Below, piece after piece: positions 33,195 to 46,020 of a DNA stretch of 64,000 nt; the stretch's first letter is position 1; every line of letters starts with the position of its first letter. The stretch is taken from NCBI GenBank assembly GCA_015698045.1, contig BLAL01000257.1:796001-860000 (forward strand). Reading direction: 5' to 3'. This stretch comes from Rhizophagus clarus (lineage: Eukaryota > Glomeromycota > Glomeromycetes > Glomerales > Glomeraceae). The position numbers and the translations under genes were made by a program. Under the pieces are notes generated by a model. The model was not told where the DNA came from. It was given only the letters and a program-made list of their open reading frames with translations, and ran no database searches.

Positions 33195-33440
33195 TTGATA
33201 ATGATACCAATGATTGTGATAATATTTTGTCATATTCATCAAAAAAATTATAATTATATTTCCTTGGAACTTAATAATTTCTCTTCAATTTGTTATTTGT
33301 ATTATTAAAATTTGTTTATGCTTTCTGACATATTTCCAATTCACTATTTCAATCCATTAGCAAAAGGTTGGTGAATCTCATAAAACCTATCTTTTAATCA
33401 ATTAAAATTAGGTGAAATATAAAACATATTCCAATATATC
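33195..33440 (-). pseudogene. Decayed copy of the membrane-protein gene at 53524-55059
   Basis: The stretch atgataccaatgattgtgat to about 33320 aligns with little gap to 53840-53945 of the intact gene (shared caatgattgtgataat, ccttggaact, aatttctc, caatttgttatt). About 33405-33440 aligns to 54225-54265 (aaaattggGagaaatataaa / acatattc). The middle and ends are deleted and frames are broken. It sits upstream of an HSPA12-like gene, as the intact copy sits beside a decayed HSPA12-like first exon. Confidence 0.75.
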
Positions 33441-33654
33441 GGTATCATAACTTCTCTTTACCAATTAAAAGTGGAAAATGTAGCTGGTACCGTGTACATA
33501 TGCAATTTGAATCATTTTTAAACAATAATCCATAATATAATGTACAGTTTCTGTAAGATATCATTAAAAAATTACACATTCATAATTGACTTTTCAGAAC
33601 AAGTAAAAAGTGGTCATAAATTCAAACACGAGTTGTTGATAATAAAATCATTTA

Positions 33655-34150
33655 ATGCTTGCGCCAGTGCTTTGAAAATAGCCCACGGCGTGATGTCGTA
33701 AAACTGCTTGAATTCTTAAAGGTTACTGTGAACGATGTGAACGATTAAGTGATCAATTCTTCTTGTCATCAACTATTTTATTAATAAATTATTTTTGCAA
33801 ACGTTAAATACTTTGATGTGTAAGTCTACCGACCAATGATAATGTATTATTGTTTGGTGGCCTCAGTCATAATTGAATTTTTCTATTTATCATTCAACTT
33901 TTTTTCATCTACAATACTATTTATTTTACAACGGGGCAAGTACTTAAAAATGCATTTCTCTAATAATTCTACGATGTTATGTAATTTATTTAAAAAGTAA
34001 TCGATTTTCAAGTTTCTAATTGTGACATTAACTGAACGAAAATATCTTGTTTTAAATTTGTTAGTATATTTTCTTATTAATTATGTTCTAATTCTTTTTC
34101 GATCATTGAACATCCTTTAAATATTGTTATCATTCCTAGTCGTTGGAATA
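33655..34150 (-). pseudogene. Third fossil of the CC-CTD C-terminal domain
   Basis: 33660-33720 (ccagtgctttgaaaatagcc, then gtgatgtcgtaaaactgctt) matches the LQRHV...YFQSTG region. 34050-34080 (atatcttgttttaaatttgt) matches the TNLKQD region. About 33960-34140 resembles the 3' flank at 26440-26640. The coiled coil and ATPase parts that should lie upstream are absent. Confidence 0.55.
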
Positions 34151-37100
34151 AAATCATAATTAAAGAATTCTTTGTTATTTTAATATTACAATATAATAAA
34201 AGTAATCAATTGGACATTTGGATATCCAATTGGTTATCTAATTGGAACCAAACTGCCTACTTCGCATTATAAGATCATAAGATCAGGTATAATATCTAGT
34301 ACATAATATACATAAATAATAAATCTACGCTGCGCCTATTTTGCATTACCCAATTTACATATACCTGAATACAACCGTAATTACAACTACAGCCTAATGA
34401 ATCCTTCTATGCTTACTCATATTTCATTTCATTTTTTTTTTTTTAAGATGAACCCAGACATGTAAGATTTCAGTGAAAATTTGGAATTTTTTTTTTCTCT
34501 CAATGTGCTTACAATATGAATTTCAGTGGGAAACAAAATGTTATGTAATTTTATTTATTTTAACAAACCTTTTAATGTTTTTTTTCTTAAACGAGATTTC
34601 GGTAAATGAAATTTTCTTTTTTTCACATGCGTCTACAACGTAAATTTCGGTAGAAAACAATATGTTTATTTAATTTTATTTATTCTAACGAAACTTTTCA
34701 ATGGTTTGTTCTTTTTTTTAGATGAATTTGATCGCATGAATTCAGTAGGAAATCAAAGACAGGTCTGGAACGTGAATTTCGGTAAGAGTCCAGTTTTAAA
34801 TTTATTTATTTAACAAAATGTTTCTAACATTTTATCCTTTGTTCCATCATCTTGTCATCATGAACTAGTAACTTATTGACATCATGAACAAGTAATTTAA
34901 TATAAAGATAACCAAGTTCTCTATCTTTAATGAAGTACTTCTTTTCGAGAGATCTCATGTTTAATAAATAATCTTTGAAGAAAGTTGATATGATAAATTA
35001 GCATGAAAAAAATATTAAAGTATCATTAAATGTTATAAGGGTTTGTAAACCAATATTTAAGTGATCCCTATCAAGGCGCAATAATAATCTAACTTAGATC
35101 TTAGCGCGTTGTGATGGGATGTGATCTAGATGGTGGATTTGATTGAGATCTATTATTCTATGTAAGGAGGAATAATTATATCTTTCTTAACAGTTATGAC
35201 ACCATTTTTACATGATCATTTATTCTCATCGAAGTGTTTTGTGGTTCAGAGCTGGAAGAACTTCGTGGCCACAGTTGTGCAGCCTTATGGCAGAAAGCCT
35301 ACTGTGAACGTCCTTCTCTGATTTCAGGAATTCCAGATGAGTTCAAATCTTAATCACAAGGAATTTGGCATGATAACAGGCATTGATGAGTAGCTTGGCT
35401 AAAGAACCATGAAAGCCAATGATTATGCTTTTCCAAAAAGGGCATCTTATAGTATATTTTAGATTAACATAATTTACTGTTCTTATGCTGACCATTCATG
35501 TTTTTTTTTGATTTAATAGTACTAACATTTTCTTCTTTTTAGATTAGATGGTAATAAATCATTGTATAATATATATATAGCAATTTCCTTCAATTCTAAT
35601 ATAATAATTAAAGTAATTTTTAAGGAAATTGAAAAACTTTATGTACTTATTGTATGTGTATTTTTTTATTTATTTCTTCTACATTTTTACTTATGGCTAA
35701 TTAATTTACATCTATCATTTAGCGTACTGTTGGTTAATAATTATAAAAACAAATTTAAAAGACTTTTGCAAAATAACTTATGGACCTATTGGAAAGAAGA
35801 AGAGAAAAACTTTATATTGGAAAAAGTAATAGCCTGCAATACTAAGTGTTTTAAGTTGAAATGCTAAATTACTGATTTGTTATTTGCTATAATTCATCAG
35901 CTTCAATAACTGTTTATAATTATAATCTTCTTATATACAATTTTAGAGTAAAATTAATGGTGAAAACTATCTCATGGTTTAATTTAAATTATCTGTTATA
36001 TATAGTATTTTATTTTAGTATGCAGTAATTAAATGAAATAAATTAAATAAATAGTTGATTTGGTATTTATATATTTTATTAAACTTAATTAAGAAATAGT
36101 TTTAAGATTAAAAAAGCTTACTATTCTATTATTCTTACTCTAAATGATGAGTTGATACTTGATAATTTATATGAATCAACTCAATCGTTAAAATTAGGAG
36201 AATCTGTTCAAATTTTGTGACCTCTATATAATTGTTATTAAAATTATTAAGTATTATTTTAATATCACTTTATAAATATTCTGAAATTAAGCCGTAATAT
36301 GCGAATAAATTTATTAGGTTAGTTACTTACAATATAAAAAAAATATTCTGAACAGTTTTATACATTCAACATAATTAATATATTAATATGAACTGGCTAA
36401 TAAAAAATTAAAATAAAAACTTTACTCTACACTATTATAACGTTGAAAGAGAAAGAATTTGAAATTTGGGAAGTTTCAAAATCTTGTTAATTATTTAAAA
36501 TTCGTAAATGTCAGTCAATAAATGTCATTTTCTTTTACTTTATTAACGAATATAAGCAAACAAAACTGTCATAATATGATCTTTTTAACAATAGAATGAA
36601 AGAATCATTATGATAAATCTTTTTACAAATTAAAATCATAATTTCTTTATTCTTTATTATTAATTAAATTATTATGAATGAAATATTAATCACTTTTAAA
36701 TACATCTATTTTCTTTCTTTTTTTTTTTAAATAAAAAAAAAACAGTTACAACTTACAACGTGTCAACATCATTCGCTTATTTATTTTTTTTAGTACAAAT
36801 AATTTATTTATCACTATTATATATTATGACTTGCGAATTCACCCTGGTTAAGATTAAAGATTAGGGATTATTAAACAAAAAAAAAAAAAAAATTGTATCC
36901 AGATAACAATAACAAATAATAACAATCTTAAACCTGCTAGATCTTACGCTCGAGCCATCCCATACATTATTTTTTGACCACTTACTGTATTACATTAAAC
37001 AGAACAAAAAAATTTTTATTCTGTTCTTATTTATTTAACCTATGTAGGAAACCGAAAACCGTTAAAGTCCATGTCATTTTTTTATTTTTATTATTTTATT

Positions 37101-38084
37101 TTATTTTATTTTTTTTTCACTTTTAGCGATAGAAAAATAGATCAGTGGTACAAAAAGTGATACGTAATCAAAAAGGAAAAAAACTAACAGGGGTAATTGG
37201 GTTAAATGACGTAAGCGGCATGGGTTATCACAAAATCTTTTCTTCCGAACAATTTGTTTTCGATGTAATAATTATTATTATTAAAAAAAATTATTAACAA
37301 AGAAATCTTTGTTCATATATAGTTATTGTTTATATTAATCCTCTTCAAATAATAATTATTATTTAGACCTTAAAAATTTTCTCAGACAATTACCTAATTA
37401 TCTAATTATCACAAATTTTGATCATTTCCAAATCTATAGTTGAATCAATCGCTTCTTTTGTTCATTTGTTTTTTAAAAGTATTTTATTAAGACTAATTAA
37501 GTAATAAAGTCAATATAAATATTTTAAAAATATTAATAAGCGAAAATATTATTTCTTATTTCGAACCAACAAAAATTCTTTATGTATTAATTAAATTTAA
37601 ATTATAATAGGTAATTGAATACAAAGTCGACAAAGGATCCTTAATAATTTAAATCATAACAAATAAAGGTAACAAAGGAATACTTTATATATGGTTTTGC
37701 ATTTTTAGAAAATAATAAATGTCAAACAGAAAAGTTTTTTTTTTATTTTACAGTGACACGAAAGATTGTAAACAAAAAAAAACCCTTTGTTCTTATTATA
37801 AATTATTTCATAAAAAGATAACAAGTCTCCTTTATTAAAAACAAAGAGAAACTTTATTTTATTGGTAAATCCTCCTGTTACCTAATTTCTTTATTATCCT
37901 TACATTATTGTAAATAAAAGGTAATATAATTAAAAATAAGTTGAAATTAAATGTATTTATACATTTAAATTTTTTGCTGGTCTTAAAAAGTACTAATAAT
38001 ACAATAATTTATTCGTAATTGATAATTTTTTTTGCAAGTCTCACTCTCACCCTCACCTTTACATCTATTAATACTAAAAAAAAA
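34151..38084. other. About 3.9 kb without a supported gene
   Basis: 34430-34830 holds diverged repeats around the phrase gaatttcggtagaaaacaa (acgtaaatttcggtag, tgaatttcagtggg, gtgaatttcggtaaga) spaced roughly 130 bp apart. 35220-35450 is less A+T-rich and may be a decayed coding scrap. The 101-codon frame at 35562 has extreme A+T composition and no family signature. Confidence 0.4.
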
Positions 38085-39692
38085 ATGAGGCTTAAACAAG
38101 CAGCAAAAGATGCCATGCAACAAAGAGGTTTTGATCTTGATTATTGGGATAATGTTAAGGATTTAAATATATTAACATATCTATACCATTGTAAAAGTAA
38201 AGCACGTACGAAACTCGATAAAAGTAAAGTATATAAGAACTATACAAATGCATTGGAATGTATCAAATCAAATTATGAGACTGGTAGCAATCAGTACAAT
38301 AAGGTGGTTGATGCACTGGAAGCTTATCATGTAAGTAATTAATTATATGTGATAAATATTTTTGTTTACATTGTATTAATAATTCTTTTTTTTTAGGATG
38401 ATGTTGAATCTAGTATGGTTAAAAGATTTTGGGAAAGATATAATGATAATGATGTTGATGTTGATGTTGGTGATAATAATGACGATGATAATGATGCAAC
38501 AACTTCCATTCATTCTATGCAGCAAGAAAAATGCTTGAATGTCGATTTTAATAGACATTCCAAGTTAAAAAATTATTGTATGAGGTTGAGGGAATTATTA
38601 AACCAAAATTCGGAGCAACTGTCACAACAAGGCCGTCATGCATATAATATGTTGGAATGGAATGTTGTTGATTATGGGATATTTTCAAAAATCATATTTC
38701 CAGACAAAATTCCAGAATTACCGGATATTTCCCTACCATGTTTAAACCTAAAAAATACCTTAGTTACACTAAGAAGGAAAGACCAGCGATTTGATCCATT
38801 AATAAGAATAATGCAGAGCTTGCTAGAAAAAAATAAAATAAGCGATAATTCTGAATGGTTTGGTAATTTATATAAGTGGTCTTACCAACTTTACACATCA
38901 ATCAAATATCATGATATTGACATAACTACAGCTGTGTGAGCTATTTCGGCTGTATTTTTATATTTACCACCATCACCACACATTGATGAGCCTGAAAATC
39001 ATATAAAGATGGAGTTATGGACCAAAATTTTTTCTGCCGTTTTCAATCTCAATTATGACACAAAACTTACTCCTGCTTAGGAGTTTACTCATTTAATTTT
39101 GGGACAGGATGATAGAGGATATTTGATATCAGACTTTGCAGCAGTTGTTATAGACCAGGATGAAGGACAATATCCATCCTTTCTAGCAGAATTTGCAAGT
39201 GAAAATACAGATACACACAAAGATAAGATTGTGGTTGTATCAGAAGCTGCTTATGAATTAAATTGCATTTTGGAGACAGTGGAAAATCTTGATGAATGGG
39301 AAGTCAATAAAATAAGCTTTCATGCAGCAACAGTTGGTGGAGCTATCATCAGCTTTAATACAATTACTCCCATATTCAATGAAGAATGTTCAGCTCTTAT
39401 TTACGTTTATAGGAACGAGCATACATTCAACCTGAGAAAAAGTAATAGTAATATGGAAAGTAATGTAGGGGAAGTTCTACGTTTAATAACGTATCTCTAA
39501 GAGACCATTTGTGCGGATGGGATGTGGATTAAATCCATATTAAATAGAAATTATAAAGTGAGTAACACTGTATCAAATTCTCAAGGTGCATTGCCAAATT
39601 TACCTTCAACACCTGAAAAGTCTCGTGTGAATAAAGGAACATATACACCACCTTCACAACAAATAAATTATATTTTTCAAAATTTAGATTAA
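38085..39692 (+). pseudogene. Two-exon gene with three in-frame stop codons, otherwise intact
   Basis: Exon 1 is 38085-38330 (MRLKQAAKDAMQQRGF...ALEAYH). A GT-AG intron leads to exon 2 at 38397. Exon 2 stays in one frame to the terminal TAA at 39690-39692 but carries TGA at 38937-38939, TAG at 39078-39080 and TAA at 39498-39500, with no frameshift. The central part has an acidic run coded by GAT repeats, and the last third contains SDFAAVVIDQDEGQYPSFLA then VVVSEAAYELN. That resembles a protein family I associate with this fungal group, whose D...E pattern could be PD-(D/E)XK-nuclease-like, but this is not firm. Substitutions without indels point to a recently silenced gene, or less likely to readthrough. 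Confidence 0.7.
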
Positions 39693-41883
39693 TTAATATA
39701 CCTAAATTTATTAATTTTGAATCTCCATTATTATTGTCTAATATTTAATAAATTATGTTTTCGAAATCTTACTATATATATATACCATGTTAAATTATTT
39801 CACAAAGATCTGTTCAAAAAATTAAATGTTTGCGCTTTATAAACGGATGTTATTTAAAATACATTTAACCTTTTTTATTACCGCATCGGATTTATATTGC
39901 ATGTTTTTTATGAGGGACCAGTTATTTTACATGCTTTCGATACGTCATAGATTTATACCCTATTTGTTACGATAAAACATAAAAAGCCGGAATAATAAAA
40001 ATAAATTGGCCAATAAAATACGAAATACAATTTTACTATTAAAAAATTATCCTTTAACCATTTTATTTCGTTTTACATTTTTAACTTTTTATAAATTTTC
40101 AGTTTCAGATGTACAAAATCACCAATATTTACATAAATATTCTTGATTTAGTTACTTTTTAACTATTTAATAAATCATTCAATATCAAATCATAAAAAGA
40201 ATTCTGAAATATTCTTTAGTTTGATCGTTGAAATTTAAATCTTTTTTATTTAATATTGGATTTGATCATTATTCTCTATTCTAAAGACTGATTTAGAAAG
40301 GCACTAACGCTTACAATATTTGTTAAAATATTGTTATCGTCACGCATACAAATTATACATGGAGGCAAACGACATTATGGCGGAGTATTAATTACGTCAC
40401 CATAATAATTTGTATACATAAGATGTTCATTTATTTCGTAATGCAAAATTTGTTACAAAAAATGCATATAAAATATTTATATAAACCGCGCGCCCGCGAT
40501 AAAATTTTATGATAGTCTAAATATTTTATTTGCCCGGCCTAAAATAATGTATTATTAGTACAGCTGATTATCATTTTTAACTAAATTACATAATAAGTTA
40601 CATGTTAGTTACGTGTATATTTTAAAAGAAAGTGAATTTTCTTTTATTTCTTTTTTAACGAAAAAACCCTTACTGTAATATTTTAAAAAAAAAAATTATT
40701 TTCTTTCAAGTATAATGAAGGCTAGGACAATACTTATATCAATATTTGGTTTACATTTTTTTTCGAGGCATTCCATTTAAGATATCATCATATTCCATCA
40801 CTTTTATATTTTTAAAAAAAAGATTAACCAGTACAAATAACTGAAGCAGTATAACACTAACAAAATCTACGAAAATAATGAAATTCGAAATTTTTTTTAA
40901 AAAAACAGATTAACAAATACTAATAAGTAGTACAAAACTAACGAAATTATAAAATTCGGAATTTTTTAAATAAATGAACCGTTTGATGTAAAATGGAGAT
41001 TTCTACGATGGAGAAAATTTCTTTCCGCGTGTTAATACGATGTTTTCATTCGTCTTAAATATAGGAATGAAGAAATAATGCTTCACGAAGCGCATCAGTT
41101 AGCGAATGCAAAATGTAAACTGATAAAGGAGCGTTAACGCAACTTCGACTTTGATTTGTGATATTGAACGCAGGTGTTAAATCTCTACAATTTAATAATT
41201 CATTATGATTAATACATTTAGCATAAAAAAATGTTATAAATTGACTCGAATCCGCAGAAACAAAATGCTGAGTTTCATGAATCATAACTTCCTAGTACTC
41301 GCCATTTCTTTTAATAATTAATAAAATATCATACAGTAAATAAAAAAAAAATATATATATATATACTTACAGGGTAGTATAACTATTAGCCTTTCTAAAA
41401 AAGAACATAGTCCATAAATTGCGAATGTCTTGTAAAATAAGAGCCCTATTATTAGGATTAGCATTTAATAATGAAGAATTATCCTATCGGTGTTATATAT
41501 ATGACACCGATGGATTTTATTCCACCGGTATAGAAAAGGTATAAAAAAGTATAAATCCCATACACAATGAGTTAAAGATTTTTATTATGTAAACGTCATC
41601 GTAAAGTCATAGAAAAAAATACATATTGTATGTAGTATATAAATCTTGTGATTCATACTATAGCAATCACAATTTTTTTCGCAAAAAAATTTAATTCTTT
41701 ACTTATAAAAATAATATACTGTAAATAATGAAAATTCTAATAAATTGATATATATATACGATAAACGAAAGAAAAAAAAGGTACAAATATAAAAATAAAA
41801 CTAAAATTGTAATAAAAGTATTATTTCAATATGCTTTTCAGTTACCTAATCCATTGATTTCAATTTTTCAAGCAAACTTCATT
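39693..41883. other. Non-coding stretch
   Basis: A+T-rich. It contains a loose inverted repeat around caaattatac / gtatacat (40347-40420). A 76-codon minus frame (41285-41055) has less biased composition but no splice partner or family match was found. Confidence 0.4.
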
Positions 41884-43888
41884 TTAGTTATCATCATCAT
41901 TTTGCCAAAATTTGTTTAGTTCTTTAGAAATAAATAAATTAAATCGGTTAGAAATATCATACATATTACAAAAAATCATAACTTACCTAATTCACTTAAT
42001 TGAATGTCTAAGCATTCTGAAACTGTAAATTTCATAATAATATTTGACCATTAATAAATATAAATGCAATAATTATAATAATTATAATTAAATAAATACT
42101 TACTTGGATTTGTTAATGTTGATTGAATTGCATAATTAGCATCTATTAAGAAAAAAAAGATTAATAATGTATATAAATGGATTTCAAAGACAAAATAAAT
42201 AAATTAAATTTACCTGAATTAAATTGAAATGATGATAAATCTGAAGAATTTGCTGGTTTTGGAAGATTTTTAAAATTTAAAGGTCTACTAGTATAAATTG
42301 CTTGTGGATGTGTTCGAATGTTTATGGATTTATTTTTATTTGATTCGCTTTCAAATTTTTTTCTTCTAATTTCATCACATTCTTTTACTTGAGAATAAAT
42401 TTCACTATTTTGACTATTTTTAACATCTTCTCTATCCTCACTATCTTCATTATCCTCACCATCTTTACTATTTTCACTATCTTCATTGTATTTACTATCT
42501 TCATTATCTTCATTATCATCACTATCATCACTATCATCATCACTACTCTTGATTTCATCATTCCATTTCTTTAACAGTTGATATAATACATTAGCGGTTG
42601 GTCTATTTTCTATTTCGGCATCCCAACATTTTATTATCAAATCCGCAAGTAATTTTGGTACATCTTTAGAAATTTTTGGTCTACATCCTTTACATATTTG
42701 AATAGCTAAAAATTGATCATGAGGAATATCATTAAAAGGAATTTCTTCAGAAAGAAACTCATTCATTATTATTCCAAATGAATAAATATCTGCTGCTTTT
42801 GTATATTGATGTCCACGTAAAATTTCTGGTGCCATATATGGTAATACTCCATAAATTCCTTCTTCTTTAACTGTTTGCTTACTTGCTGGTTGACACATTC
42901 CTAAATCACTTATAAGTGGTCCATCAAAATAACTAATACGACAAAATAAAATATTACCCGAATGAAAATCTTTATGAACTTTTCCAGCATTATGAATATC
43001 AAAAAGTCCAGTTGCAATTTGTTGCAATTTATCGATTTTTGATCCATAATTAATATAGCCATGACAACTATAACTATCTCTCAAATTTCCGCCTTGACAA
43101 TATGTTAAAACCATCATATAATCTCTAGTGTTTGGATCTTGAGTTATCCCATAACATCGGATAACATTTTGGATATCAATTTGAAGATGTGACTTAATCT
43201 AATTGAAAAAGGAAATTTGTTAATGAATAAATACAAATATTAATTGTTAAACACAAATCAAAGTAGATTGATATTACCTCATCTAAAAAAATTGAACAAA
43301 TATCAGAAGAATTATTCAACCTTTTTAATGCATATTTATCATGTTCTTCATAGTATCTATACCAATTTTGATTTTCAATATCCCAATACCAAATAAACCC
43401 TTCAGTCCATTCAGCTAAGTAGATTTTACCGAATCCACCTTCTGCAATAAAAGTGATATTTTGAAATTTTTCAAAGGGTATCCATTCAAGATAGCTTTCA
43501 GAACTTACAGCATTAAGTTGTGATTGTTGTATAAATTCATCAATATTTTTATTTCCACTAGTCCAATTTTTAAAGTTATCTTTAGATCTTTTAGCATTAC
43601 AAGGCTGACACCAAAATTGTCCTGTGGCAGGTTCATTACATTCCTTACATATTCCATATGCTTCTTTTCTTTTTTCTAAATCTTTCATATAAACTATTCT
43701 TTCATCTGCATCTTCTGATTCAGTAGCTGAATCAATAGTAGAAGTAACCTTTTAATAATCAAAAATTTTTGTTACAATTTTAATTATGAAAATTCAATAT
43801 TACTCTAATGATTAATAACGTGAATTTATATTACCCGATATTTGTCAAAATAATCAAATTTCCATGTATTCTTTGGCTTTTTTTCCAT
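41884..43888 (-). CDS. TKL-like protein kinase with N-terminal four-cysteine motif and acidic tail
   Basis: Six exons: 43888-43835, 43748-43278, 43198-42214, 42142-42104, 42022-41987 and 41921-41884, giving 540 residues. C52-x2-C55...C65-x2-C68 (CKECNEPATGQFWCQPC) could bind zinc, and it precedes the NFKNWTSGN segment typical of the expanded kinase family of this fungal group. The kinase domain has GGFGKIY (122-128), the ATP-anchoring lysine K160 in YALKRL, the catalytic loop HKDFHSGN (H250, D252), DLG in place of DFG (273-275) and APE (298-300). All catalytic residues are present, so it should be active on Ser/Thr (or Tyr). After the kinase domain comes an Asp/Glu/Asn/Ser-rich region coded by trinucleotide-like repeats (about 42400-42545). 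The end, ECLDIQLSEL...DDDN, comes from three tiny exons. Confidence 0.93.
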
Positions 43889-44700
43889 ATTAATTAATTT
43901 GAATTATGGGTATTATATTTTATATATGCGAGTAATTTAATCAAAATAAATTTCAGAATTATAATACGTAAAAACATGGTCAAAGTACAAAACACTACCA
44001 TTATGTTGTGCAAAAAAAAAAAAGAATAAACCAAATATAGCAATTTTATAAAGAAAAATTTTTGTCACACTATTAGTATCTTCGTCACAAATAAGATGGA
44101 AGATTGCAGAGTAACACATGCAAATTAATGGAAATGCCGGTGTTCCTTTCGTTCCTTTCTTAGGAAGTTGCTCATCATAATTTCACAACGATGCACATAC
44201 TTTTTGATTTTCAGGTGTTACTACATAGCAAATGACTATGTTTAATTATGTTCTGTATCTATGACGTCTTATGTATTATAGGTTTAAATTTTTGATTATT
44301 AATTTATTTTAATTTATTCAATATATTTATTATATTATATACTGTACAGTGGTACAACGGATAATTTAAGTAAATTAAAGTTTTTTATCTTAAAAGTTGA
44401 TAACATATATTCTCAAAAGAATTTTTTAAAAAAATTCATTCCTTCTCGTCATCTGACCTTTCCAGGATAATGCATAAATACAAAAATTATATTCTCTCGT
44501 AGGAAGCGACTCTTGTGGAGTACTTCTTAATAACCCACTGCTGTGGTGTTTCACGAGATCTAACGATAGATAAATTGCCGCCTAAATTATATCATAAGTT
44601 GATCCCGGCATGTTTATAGCAGTAATAGTTATTTATAGCAAGTAGTCATACTATGATGATAATACATGATTCAATTATACAGATTTGAATAGAAATTTAT
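43889..44700. other. Intergenic, no gene seen
   Basis: Upstream region of the minus-strand kinase. No ORF of note. Confidence 0.4.
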
Positions 44701-44878
44701 ATACCGTATAGCACTGCATAAGGTACCCCGGGTATATATCAATTTCACCAATTTAAAAATTGAGAAATTGACCAGAATTAGCTAAATTTTTGCCAGAATT
44801 AAGATTTTTTAACCACATATCATACACGGGTATATTATCATGGAAAAGGGGGATCCCTTATGTAGTGCTATACGGTAT
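44701..44878. mobile_element. 178-bp MITE with TA flanks
   Basis: The left end ataccgtatagcactgcata followed by aggtacccc is inverted at the right end (ggatcccttatgtagtgcta, then tacggtat) with few changes. TA-rich flanks. There is no coding capacity. Confidence 0.7.
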
Positions 44879-44991
44879 GTAAAATTTACTAATTCACTAT
44901 ATAATTAAAATTATCCCTGAATGTTGCTTGCAGCTTGCACAATTGGGATAGTATTAATCATTAATAATAAGATTCCTTTAATGTGGTGACT

Positions 44992-45212
44992 TAGAACTTG
45001 TGTTATATTATCCAGAACATGGTTTTGCGATTGAAGTACAAGGTCCTTAACATGAAGAATACATCGATCATCCCCAAAATTTTATCAAACAGCAAGCACG
45101 GGATCAACTCAAGAAAGAATTGTGCGAAGGGATTTGATTGCCCTAAAGTATGTTTGGTATTACGAAGATCCATATATACTGTACTAGTTATTCCTGAACA
45201 TCTTTGAGAATT
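44992..45212 (+). pseudogene. Fragment of an endonuclease-like protein
   Basis: Conceptual reading gives YYPEHGFAIEVQG, then a stop where Gln is expected, HEEYIDHPQNFIKQQARDQL, a frameshift, then LIALKYVWYYEDPY and VIPEHL. The E-V-Q-G...H-E pattern resembles the restriction-endonuclease-fold proteins I associate with this fungal group. At least two breaks. The family call rests on memory of the motif and is tentative. Confidence 0.4.
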
Positions 45213-45589
45213 GGTCTTATTAGGTAAACATAAAACTTCAATTACATTTGTGCGATGCATTATTTTTTCCGACTATAATTTTGTTCATTCGGAACCACGA
45301 AAATTGAATAAAGATTCTTCCGATATCATACAATTACATTGTACATATAAGTTTACTTTACAAAGCAAAATGGGTTTCTATACTAATGCTAATGAGCTAC
45401 ACCAGTTTTTCATTCGCCTAAACTATACTAACACGTCCACGATTCAGCTTCATTTGTCCCAATCATCAGTATCCTGAATAACAAAAATATGTTGTCAGGT
45501 ATGCTATATTTGAAATTATTGAGGAAATATGATTTTTCTGAAATACCCAGTGTCGGCATAACGTACGAAAAATTGCCAAAAAACTCTTA

Positions 45590-46020
45590 TCTGCAGATTG
45601 TACCTCTCCCACTTCTTACATTAGCAAGAAGTTTATGATAAACGTCTTGGAATGTGCCGTGGAATAAAGAAAAGCCCCACAAACTGACAGAATGCCGTCT
45701 GAAAAAAAGGAAATAATATCTACAAATTAAGAACTGAAAACGATGTACGCCAGTACCTTATCATTTTACTACCGACTTTGAAGCCATTGTTATCACAAAA
45801 TCCTTAGAAGCAATCGATCACCTTAGTAAACCAAAAAAAAAAAAAATCCAAGAGCAAGTCTCCTGTTCATATTCCTATACAAAGATATGATATTATGGAG
45901 TTAGTGAGCCATAAAAAGAATTCGTTGGAAAAATGCTGCAAAGAAATTCGGGATAGAAATCATTAAAGAGACAGAAGAAATTCGCAAGGCATGTAAGAAT
46001 CCTATGGATACGATCCATTT
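45590..46020 (+). pseudogene. Decayed family-B DNA polymerase fragment of a selfish element
   Basis: Across several frames, pieces appear in the order seen in protein-primed-type B polymerases of Maverick/Polinton-like elements and linear plasmids. These are YDKRLGMCRGIKKSP (a Cys/His segment), RMPSEKKEII, then TDFEAI (exonuclease I motif with D and E), KKIQEQVSCSYSY, and NAAKKFGIEIIKETEEIRKA followed by CKNPMD. Stops and frameshifts separate them, and the polymerase domain itself is not present. It is therefore a dead fragment. Confidence 0.5.

Noticed and set aside
35562..35867. 101-codon plus frame
   Set aside because: Extreme A+T composition and hydrophobic low-complexity peptide, no family signature.
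42389..42574. 61-codon plus frame of Ile/Phe/Thr
   Set aside because: Antisense of the kinase gene's Asp/Glu repeat region.
45211..45477. 88-codon plus frame
   Set aside because: Lies between two pseudogene fragments and shows no domain; probably chance.
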